Below, piece after piece: positions 1 through 7,257 of a stretch of DNA of 11,303 nucleotides. The notes below the pieces were generated by a model. That model was not told the DNA's origin. It was given only the letters and a program-made list of their open reading frames with translations, and did not search any database. The DNA comes from Irineochytrium annulatum (taxonomy: Eukaryota; Chytridiomycota; Chytridiomycetes; Chytridiales; Chytridiaceae). A program made the translations under genes and the position numbers. How positions within the stretch are numbered: the first letter of the stretch is position 1; each line of letters starts with the position of its first letter. The DNA lies in assembly GCA_027600665.1 (NCBI GenBank), contig JADGJL010000983.1:1-11303 (forward strand), written 5' to 3'.

Positions 1-389
1 CCTTTTTAGTGTCTAATATCTCAACGCTTGCTTTTATATCTGTTTTTTTTTTTCTTTTTATCAATTCGCAAACGGGTGTCCAACGATATCGTACCTTGTC
101 TATACATTTGCAATATAGTGTTTGTACTGGCATTCTAACTCTGCAGCCCCTGTCTTGCAGTGTACGTTCGCCCTCTGCCGCTTTGTTAGGTGAGGTCGCT
201 CGATCGCTAGAGCTGGCTGTGTCGTAGATCGCTGCAGCAGAGCCGCCTCCCAAACACGAACCTCGCTGGTTGCAGCAGTCGTAATGAAGGTTTAATTGAC
301 AAGTTTAGAAGCATGATCAGTTATTGAAACCTCATTGCTACTTGTATTGCGCGCGCTGGTTGAAACTGGACTCGGGCGCAACTTCAAGC
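1..389. other. Left-edge noncoding stretch, no gene seen
   Basis: I see no convincing gene here. The first 60 bases are T-rich with a long T run around 42-60. Open frames are short, begin at non-ATG codons or lack any recognisable motif, and no splice pattern links them. The stretch may be the 3' or 5' flank of a gene lying to the left of the window. Confidence 0.5.
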
Positions 390-425
390 GTCGCGCACGA
401 AGTCGCGCACGAAATCGCGCAAGCA
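390..425. repeat. Short tandem repeat, 12-bp unit, three copies
   Basis: GTCGCGCACGAA occurs twice in perfect tandem (390-401 and 402-413). A third, diverged copy, ATCGCGCAAGCA, follows at 414-425. The TCGCGC core recurs at 528-533 inside AAAATCGCGCAAAAA. The array lies about 550-580 bp upstream of the start of the S41-like gene and may be a cluster of protein-binding sites. Confidence 0.7.
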
Positions 426-430
426 ACCGC

Positions 431-499
431 AGCCAATAGATTCAAAACCAGCCAACCAATTCAAAGGCTCTGAGTGCAGTAGCTGCAAAACTAGCCAAT
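431..499 (+). promoter_or_regulatory. Cluster of three CCAAT boxes
   Basis: AGCCAAT is at 431-437, ACCAAT at 455-460 and AGCCAAT at 493-499, all on the + strand within 69 bp. CCAAT is the core bound by the Hap2/3/5 (NF-Y) complex in fungi. The cluster directly follows the TCGCGC tandem repeat and lies 470-540 bp upstream of the S41-like gene. It could equally serve a gene read to the left. Binding is inferred from the motif alone. Confidence 0.4.
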
Positions 500-613
500 C
501 ATGTCTAAGTTAGTGAATGCACCAAAATCGCGCAAAAATCCGACTTTCGGTGAAACGTGCAATACTTCCAACACCACCCGCCAACGCCCGACAATGCCTG
601 GCGACGCCCGCGC

Positions 614-622
614 ATATTTTTA
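614..622 (+). promoter_or_regulatory. TATA-like element upstream of the S41-like gene
   Basis: TATTTTTAT stands out in an otherwise GC-rich stretch. It is about 350 bp before the chosen start at 973, which would imply a long leader holding several upstream ATGs. It is therefore only a weak candidate for the core promoter. The 623-972 interval shows no other clear signal. Confidence 0.25.
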
Positions 623-972
623 TGCTGCGGCGTCCCACTGACGGTACCCACACTACAAGATAAGAAAATGAATGAACGGTGTAAGTGAGCTAAGTGTGAA
701 AGGTGGGTGAAATACGTGGGTCACAACAGGCTGACTCTTTGACCCAACTTGTCCTGCACTTCACTTTGAACTCCCCACAAAGGACGTCGCGTCCGATGGT
801 TCACGCAAAGAACTCGTCACGGCATGGTCCGCTCCGCATCCCGATGCACGGAGCTTACCTACCCGCGCGTCCATGTCCATGCGAGGCATGCGATGAGATA
901 TGTTGCACAAGCAAAAACGCATCCAGCTCAAAACACAGAATGCGAAGCCACCTCCAGCCACTTTTCGTCTGA

Positions 973-3900
973 ATGCACACCTCCCACGTCCACGCCGTCC
1001 TGGCGGCCGTCCTCGTCGGATTAGGCGCCATGTCCGCCAGGGCCTTCACCAGTAAGATCTCTGTCCACAACATGGACGAATCCCTCCGGCTGATAAACTG
1101 GCTCTTTTAATCAACCAGATCCTCCGTCCACCCCGTCGGCGGCCGTGTTCACGGCGTGTAACGGGCTGGTGAACAACCTGACGTCGTACCCAGCTTCGCA
1201 GGTGCTGGCCTGCTTCAATGCTTTTCCGATCAACACGCAGAATATGAGCGCGTAAGTCGGCTGAAGTGTGCGGTGGGAAGGTCTTCATATGGGTCAGAGC
1301 CTGGATAGCGGGAATGGCAAGGAAGGGACGAGCGTGGGATGGTTCGTTGTTGCCTCTCGAGCTCGTCCGATGCATTGCGAGCCATCTATTTTATGCGTGG
1401 TGATGAAGGAGGATCCAATGCCCAATCCCAGCAGCTTATTCACGCCCTCGTACAGATTCGTCTCTGCAACCAAGTACTATTTGCCGTTCGCCTCAAACCT
1501 CGACCTTGTCAAGTCCAAACTGAACATCGACCTTCCCACCATGCTTGATGGAATTGCCGCGGACTCGAGCATCACGAGCGAGTTCCAGATGCACTCGAGA
1601 ATATATGCTGCCGTCAACTCTATCCCGCCGACGTTTGGGTACGTGCCTTGTATTCTTTTGTGTCCTGTAAAGCTGATGCTTTAACATTATTATTCTCTGC
1701 ACAGATATTCTTACGATGCCACCTGCTTTGAAAGCTGGCAGTTCCTTCAGCCCTGGCTAATAGATGTTGTCGTTGACTCTACCGGCCCGCTTTTCTACTT
1801 GGGCCGAACCTACAGCGACGTTAGGATCGAGGCGAATGTTCGTGTCAGTGCTTACAAGGCCGTCAAGAGCGCTTTCACTGCCGCCCTCAACGGCGACCCG
1901 GGAACGTACAAGGGGTATCAGATTACGTCCATCAACGGGCAGGAACCAGCTGTGAGCAGTCCTTGTTCGCTGATCTGCAAATCTTTCTGATCAAAACTCT
2001 ACAATGGCAGGTGCTCCTAAACGCTCTCGGCAGCCGCAACGGCGCACCCGACCCGTTGAACGAGGCCGGAGCCTTCTTTGGGGTGGCCGCGGACGGTACC
2101 ACCACATACTCAGGCGGGTTCCTCACCACAAACGTGTTCGTATACGACGACTTCTACCAGAAGGATGTCACGTATTCCCTTAAGGGACCGTCCGGCGACA
2201 CCCGGAGCCTGACGGTGCCATGGCAGGCCATCTACCGCCGTAGGCAAACCGACTTCACGAATTTCTTCTACGACTGGTGCGTCGCTATTGACGTCGACGC
2301 GCCCCTTCGCCGGCGTGATGTGGAGCCGGAGCCGGCGCCTGCTCGCCAGAAGCGTGTGAATCCGTCATTCGTGAACGTCACCCGCCGCGACGCGAACCCG
2401 CTCAGGCCCGTCTACTTTGACGCTCAGGGCAACGGCTTCTTCATGGTGACGTCCGCTGTCGGCGTCTGGACGCCCTCCGTCTATGTCTACAATTACAGGA
2501 CCCCGAACGCATGGCCGAACCTATTTGCATCAATCGATAAGGGCCTGAAGGCGCTAAGCACCGCGGGCGCTAAGACTCTCATCATCGACCTCACCACCTC
2601 GGGCTGGTCCGAGTGCGCGGGCTTTGTCATCTCTAAGTACCTCTTCGGCACCGCGGAAGCGTTCCAGTACGACGTGGCCCTGCCATTCCCCCAGTACCTC
2701 CACGGCGACCCCAAGAGCTTCGGCGAGCTTATGAGGGGCGTCGTCGACCTCGCTAACATTACCAACTTCGGTACGGCCGGCTACACACCCGTCACCGGCG
2801 CGTCCAGCATCTCCTCAGCAACCACCACCATCCGCGGGGTCCCGCGCTCGTCCCGCTTCACCGTCACCTGCGACTTCAACCTAGGCACCCTCCCTTCATC
2901 GCCTTTCCCCGCCTCGTCCGTTTTCCTCCTCAGCGACGGCCTATGCATTGGGTCCTGCGCCCAGTTCGTGTACAGTGCCCAGCAGAACAAGGTGCCCTCC
3001 TACGTCTTCGGCATGGCACCCAACGGCGGGCTCGCGTCTTACGCGCCCGCGTTCTTCACCCCGCTCACGGCCACATCCGGTTCAAGTTTGCAGTCGGACA
3101 TGACATCGATCGACGGCACGGACGACAAGCCCTTCGTGACGTATCCGGCCGATCTCTACTTCCCTTTCGAGAGCGCGTATCTTCCGGGGACGGCCGTAGG
3201 GGATGACGCCATGCCGGTGGAGTTCGTGCAGTCGCCGTTCGCGGACGCGACGTACCTGCCGATCAAGAACGTGACGGATGTGCTGGGGATCTGGACCGGG
3301 CTTGCTGGACAGATCGCTGGTACGCCGGCCACGTTTGCGGATGGCATGTCGACGCCGGCAGCGGGGGCTGGGAACACGCTCGCAGGTTCCGGGTCCGGGT
3401 CGTCGTCAAAGCCTAGCCTGGCGGTCATCATCGGAGCAGGTGCGTTTATTCTTCTCTTCTCGTTCGACTTAGAAGCGACCCCAAAAATAACGCTGCGCCA
3501 CTCATCATCAACAGCCTGCGGCGGCGCCGTTTTGATTGTCATCGCCGTCGTTGTCGGAATCCTCCTAGTCCGCCGCAGTCGCGCGACGAAGGCCGCCGCG
3601 TCGTCACCCTCCACTAACAGCGACTCGACGCCCGCCTCGGGCCTCCACACTGTCGGCTACGATGCCCGCGTCGCCAAGCCCTTGTACGGCGATCCAGTGC
3701 CACCGCAAGCGGCCCAGAGCTTCGGGCAGCCGCAAAGCGCACACGCTGCGAACGCGTATGGCCAGCCGCAGAGCGTCTACTCGCAGCAGCAGCCGACGAT
3801 ACCGCAGGCAATCTACTCGCAGCAGCAGCCGACCCAACCTCAAGGCATCTACTCGCAACAGCAGCAGCCGCAGGCCGTGTATGCACCCCAACAGCACGTG

Positions 3901-4095
3901 CAGCATCAACCCCTCTACGGCCAGCCGCAGCCCCTCTACGCAACTGGCGACGTTGGTACAGCCACTGCCCGCCAGCCGTCGGTCTACGGGCATCCGCAGT
4001 CGGTGTATGGCGGGAGCGTCGAGCCACCGGCCACGCAGATGACGGCCAATGGGGCAGAGGCGCAGCAGCAGCAGCAGCAGCACCCTCAGCAGTAA
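973..4095 (+). CDS. Secreted, membrane-anchored S41-family (CPAF-like) peptidase homologue
   Basis: Six exons give 883 residues: 973-1051, 1119-1251, 1456-1638, 1705-1951, 2011-3439 and 3515-4095. The start is chosen because it opens a signal peptide (hydrophobic residues 8-20, likely cut after ARA at 24). The N-terminal pattern with C40 and C58 (VLACFNAFP), the PDZ-like YKGYQITSINGQEP near 200-214 and the S41 core SDGLCIGSCAQF (522-533) fit fungal CPAF-like S41 peptidases. These proteins are related to tail-specific proteases that use a Ser nucleophile. Here the usual C-x-S-[TA]-C pattern reads C-I-G-S-C, so activity is doubtful. A KR site at 328-329 in a proline-rich linker could be cut by a Kex2-like protease. 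One membrane span lies at about 685-709, followed by RRSR and a 170-residue Tyr/Gln/Pro-rich tail. This predicts an extracytoplasmic domain and a cytoplasmic tail. The family call is fairly sure, exon ends are good, and the function is unknown. Confidence 0.82.
1252..1455 (+). other. Intron 2 of the S41-like gene, with two in-frame acceptors
   Basis: This is the longest intron in the window at 204 nt, with donor gtaagt. Two acceptors, ending at 1434 (agcag) and 1455 (tacag), are 21 nt apart and both keep the reading frame. They differ by seven residues (LFTPSYR). I chose the downstream one because the family sequence resumes at FVSATKYY, but either is possible. No conserved coding segment was seen inside. 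Confidence 0.6.
3440..3514 (+). other. Intron 5 of the S41-like gene: 75 nt, stop-free, frame-preserving
   Basis: Donor gtgcgt follows GGAGCAG and acceptor catcaacag precedes CCTGCGGC. The 75-nt intron has no in-frame stop, so unspliced RNA still encodes protein. Splicing joins residues 683-690 to 691 onward and makes one smooth membrane span. Retention inserts 25 residues, first hydrophobic (AFILLFSF) and then polar and charged, which splits the span into two hydrophobic segments. Splicing is supported by the splice sites and the cleaner span. Confidence 0.65.
3775..3876 (+). repeat. In-frame 36-bp tandem repeat coding for Tyr/Gln-rich 12-mers
   Basis: Units lie at 3775-3810, 3811-3846 and a shortened 30-bp unit at 3847-3876. 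They encode [VI]YSQQQPT-type 12-mers at residues 778-811 of the S41-like protein. Related [VL]Y-x-Q/P steps continue to about residue 860 (VYAPQQ, LYGQPQ, VYGHPQ). Copy number is likely to vary between strains, as in other Gln-rich tandem repeats. Confidence 0.85.
4063..4080 (+). repeat. CAG trinucleotide run (six copies)
   Basis: Six pure CAG codons encode six glutamines near the C-terminus of the S41-like protein, just before HPQQ and the stop codon. It is a short microsatellite that extends the Gln-rich character of the tail. Confidence 0.9.
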
Positions 4096-4504
4096 ATGTC
4101 TTTTTTCGGGCGCGTTATTGTGCACCTGCCTATGGTGCTGCAGGATTGAGCGGGGCGTGTGGCGCTTTTGAATTAGTTCAGAGCTTCTAAAAATTCTTTA
4201 GACTTAATTGTTATGAGGAAAGGTTAATAGTGGTACGATTGCGCACGTTTAATCATGAGCTTGCTTATCTTGCCTGCCAGCCGTTCTCGTTTAATTGCAT
4301 TTTACTTCCTGTTTTCTGGAAGCGTAGAGTATTGTAACGTTGTGAAAGGCGATCGTTTTAATTAAAATGCGATAGACGTGAACCGCAATCCCACACCCAA
4401 ACAGAGGCCACACACCTGGAGTATTGTAACGTCGTAAAAGGTGATCTCAAGTTGCGGGCTGGTGCTCTGACAGTTCGCGAATTAGACCAACCGCCACCTT
4501 CCAG
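4096..4504. other. Spacer between the S41-like gene and the FSH-RWD-GTPase gene
   Basis: This 409-bp stretch holds the 3' region of the upstream gene and the promoter of the downstream one, both read to the right. The middle is AT-rich (about 4175-4370). No canonical AATAAA was seen. A 28-bp repeat pair lies at 4327-4354 and 4419-4446, listed separately. A minimal ATG-CGA-TAG frame at 4367 would act as a micro-uORF if transcription begins upstream of it. No gene is supported. Confidence 0.6.
4327..4446. repeat. 28-bp imperfect direct repeat, two copies 92 bp apart
   Basis: Copies lie at 4327-4354 and 4419-4446 and begin GAGTATTGTAACGT. They match at 25 of 28 positions, and the three differences are all transitions (T/C, G/A, C/T). 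The second copy ends 58 bp before the ATG of the next gene. Possible meanings are a duplicated upstream element of that gene or the trace of a small insertion/duplication. Confidence 0.85.
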
Positions 4505-6980
4505 ATGGCCGCCCATGCGGCCACTCCTTCGACGGCCCGCCCGCGCGTTCTCGCTCTCCACGGTAGCTCCCAAACGGCCGAGATCCTCAGCTCCCGGCTC
4601 GAACGCCTCGCCGCCCTCTTCTCCTCCCTTCCCATCCCGCACGAGATCGTCTACGTCGACGGACCGCACGTCCTGCCCCTCCGCGACGGCGATCAAGTCG
4701 CCACCCGGACCTGGTACGAGCGCGGCGCCGATGGGCGCGCATCCGTGTCCAAGAGCCTTGGCCACCTGGCGACCGTGTGGTCGAGGCACGGGCCATTCCA
4801 GGGCGTGATCGCATTCAGCGCGGGCTGCGTGGCCGCTAGGGCCGTCGCGGGTTTGCCTGGGCGGTTTCCGGGGCTCGCGTGGGTGATGTTGGCGTCGTCG
4901 CCGGACCTGGAGCTCGGCGGCGATCACGCTCACGTGGGAGGTGGTGGCCCGGCCACCGCGATCCCGGCGTACGTCCGGTCGCTGCATGTTTACGGCGAGG
5001 CCGACAGGCTGGTGGAGGCCGTTGAGAGCGAGAGGGTCATGCGGTGGTTCGAGGAGCCGGAGGCGTACCGGCATCAACTGAACCACGCGTTCCCCGTCCG
5101 GGCTGTCGACCTGGCGCGGTACGGAGACTTTGTCAGGGCGGCGTCGGTGCCGGACGGGTCGCACGCCGAGGTACAGATCGAGGAGATGGAGTCGCTGCGG
5201 GCGATATACGGGGACGATCTAGAGGACGTGGTGGAGGGCGAGACCGCCACAATGTCCTGCGCGGTCAAGCTGTCGACTGGTGGGACGAAGTGGGAAGGCA
5301 GGACCGTGCGCTTGAGGTTCGCGATGCCACCACGATACCCCGACGCGCCGCCTACGATCTCGCTAGATCATGATATGGGGATGTTGGAGTTCCCGTCCGA
5401 GGTCGGCGCGGGAGTGTTGAAGGCGGTCAGGAAGAGCCTTGCCGATGTCGTTGGATCCCCGATGGTGTTTGAAGCCGTCTGCGTCGCGTCGGCCTACCTT
5501 CAGGACTACCGTGAGGATGCGGTTGCGGACGATATAAGCGATGAGGATGAGTCCGCTGACGAAGCAGCCGAAGAAGATGACTCGGTCGTCGTGTCCCCGT
5601 CCGCAAGTACGTCATTCAAGTCTAAGAACGCGAGGGGCCTATGGAGGCACACAATAGGGCTAGTGGGAAAGCCGTCGGCCGGCAAATCAACCTTTTTCAA
5701 CTGCGCGACTCGGTCTACTCTGGCAAAGGTATGCTTTATTCTACTTGCAATGGCGACGACCAATCATATATGTTTCTAAGGTCGCTGCGCATCCGTTTAC
5801 CACTATTGACCCAAACATCGCCGGCGGTTGGTATCGCGTCCCAATCTCCCTGACACCAACGGCTTGGCCCGAGAATCGGAGATCTAAGAAGCTGATGCCT
5901 TGCCGCGTGAAAGATGTTGCTGGTCTCGTTCAGGGCGCCTGCCAGGGTCGTGGCCGCGGTAATCAATTCCTCAACGACCTGTGTGACGCGGACGTCCTCA
6001 TCCACGTCGTCGATGCCTCCGGGCAATCTGACGCTGACGGGAACATCCTTAACGGTGATACATCGGATGGCAACTCTATCAATGGCAGCGTACCCGATCC
6101 TACCACCTCCTCCTCCGGTGACCCGATGTCCGACGTCCGGTGGGTCCGCCGCGAGCTACATGAGTGGATCCTCGGCAACATCACGCGCAAGTGGTCCTCG
6201 ATCCTCCGCAAACCGTCCAAACTTGCAGACATGTTCTCAGGCTATCAGTCCCCTCGCTGGCTGACGGACGAGGCCCTTCGCTTAACGGGTTTCGATCCGT
6301 CTGTCAGTCCCGTGTTTGCAAAGACGAATTGGAGCCTGTCGCGCCTCTCGGCCTGCGTTGACCGGTTCCTCACGTTGAGGTTCCCGACGCTCCTGGCGCT
6401 CAACAAGGCCGACCTCCCCACCGCTCCGGCGCACATCGCGCGGCTACGCGCGGCTCATGCTGAAGGGGAGTCGGCGCCCGTATGCGCGGCAGCCGAGGCA
6501 TGGCTGCAGGCTCAAGTGCGGGCGGGCAAAGTGCGGTATGAGATTGGGGACGCGACCGCAGAGCGCATTGTGCCGTGCGAGACGGCAGCGGAGGAGACGG
6601 AGTGGGCCCGGGCGACGGCCGTTCTGGCCACATACGGAGGCACGGGCGTATTGGAGGCGCTGACGGCGGCCGTGATGCTGCGGGCGCCTGTCCTGGCGTA
6701 CCCGGTTGAAGACCTGGGGACGTTGAGGCCGGCGGGAGCGGAGGAGTGCGTGTCACTAAAGCTCGGGACTACGGTGGCTGACCTATTTGAGGTTTTAAGC
6801 CACGGGGACGGTGCCAGTGTTGCGGGTCAGTTTGTTAGGTGCGAGGGGATGGCGTTAGATGGCGGGCAAAGACGGCCGCTGAAGAAGGAGGCAGAGATTG
6901 ATGGGTCTTGTGCCGTTGTGAAGCTGATGAGCAACAGGAAGAGCCGGTGGCAACATGGGTTGCACCCGCCTGACGCGTGA
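4505..6980 (+). CDS. FSH serine hydrolase - RWD - Ygr210-like GTPase fusion protein
   Basis: Two exons (4505-5728 and 5781-6980, phase-0 intron of 52 nt) give 807 residues. Residues about 12-212 are an FSH-type alpha/beta hydrolase: LALHGSSQTAEI at the start and a likely triad Ser105 (AFSAG), Asp167 (GEADRLV) and His194 (LNHAFP). Residues about 222-336 are an RWD domain (EEMESLRAIYGDD and the PPRYPDAPP signature). An acidic linker (about 335-362) leads to a TRAFAC/Obg-related GTPase: G1 GKPSAGKS 388-395, switch I PFTTIDPN 413-420, G3 DVAG 453-456, G4 NKAD 616-619, likely G5 SAPVCAAA, and a TGS-like end from about 711. KDVAGLV, GRGNQFLNDL and DADVLIHVVDASG are typical of the Ygr210 branch of the YchF/Ygr210 GTPases. 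No stop, splice signal or promoter separates the hydrolase from the RWD. The protein is probably cytosolic. Domain calls are strong, the role of the fusion is unknown. Confidence 0.88.
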
Positions 6981-7208
6981 TGCACGATGAGAATGGTCAT
7001 TTTAATGGACAGCGCAATACTAGTTTAGAGCGGACTTACTTTTCATCTGTGGAACTGATAATGACCAACTTCAAAGTCGATCTTTGAGTTTGTGTCTGCA
7101 GCCACGTCATCGAAACTGTGCGAGAGGCTTGAAGATGATCTCCGCCATCGTCAAAGCCCTGCATTTTCATCACCAACCCATCCTTGACGTCAGTTCTCCC
7201 CCGCGACG
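6981..7208. other. Spacer and promoter of the aspartokinase gene
   Basis: This 228-bp spacer lies between two genes read in the same direction. It carries a full TGACGTCA at 7185-7192, an ACGTCAT half site at 7104-7110 and an upstream ATG at 7135 out of frame with the aspartokinase. No TATA box stands out. Confidence 0.5.
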
Positions 7209-7257
7209 ATGCACTCGCGGGACACTTCGAACCACGTTAATGGCCCGAACGGCGTGA
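7135..7257 (+). other. Possible upstream ORF overlapping the aspartokinase start
   Basis: An ATG at 7135 opens a 40-codon frame that ends in TGA at 7255-7257. It passes over the aspartokinase ATG (7209) in another frame. If the mRNA starts upstream of 7135 this would reduce translation of the kinase. If it starts downstream, the frame is meaningless. The peptide has no recognisable motif. Confidence 0.25.
7185..7192. promoter_or_regulatory. TGACGTCA (CRE/ATF-type bZIP site)
   Basis: A perfect 8-bp palindrome lies 16 bp before the aspartokinase ATG. Yeast Gcn4 prefers TGA(C/G)TCA but also binds TGACGTCA, and aspartokinase (HOM3) is a Gcn4 target under general amino-acid control. The position is unusually close to the start codon, so the site may fall inside the leader. 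Function is inferred from the motif and the gene. Confidence 0.45.

Noticed and set aside
9..227. 72-codon frame with a hydrophobic start
   Set aside because: It begins at GTG, and the hydrophobic part is translated poly-T. There is no conserved motif.
501..641. 46-codon ORF after the CCAAT cluster
   Set aside because: It is short, has no motif and no splice links. The region looks like promoter sequence.
3604..4125. Antisense open frame of 173 codons, Leu/Arg-rich
   Set aside because: It is the mirror of the Gln/Tyr repeat tail of the S41-like gene. Its repeats come from the sense-strand 36-bp units, and it has no motif of its own.
4358..5164. Antisense open frame of 268 codons
   Set aside because: It lies opposite the FSH domain, is rich in Arg, Gly and Pro as expected from GC-rich antisense, and shows no domain. 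The sense strand has clear catalytic motifs.
5185..6980. Separate RWD-GTPase gene starting at the internal ATG at 5185
   Set aside because: This ATG lies inside the first RWD helix (EEMESLRAIY) and would cut it. No promoter, stop or splice signal separates it from the FSH domain, so the fusion is simpler.
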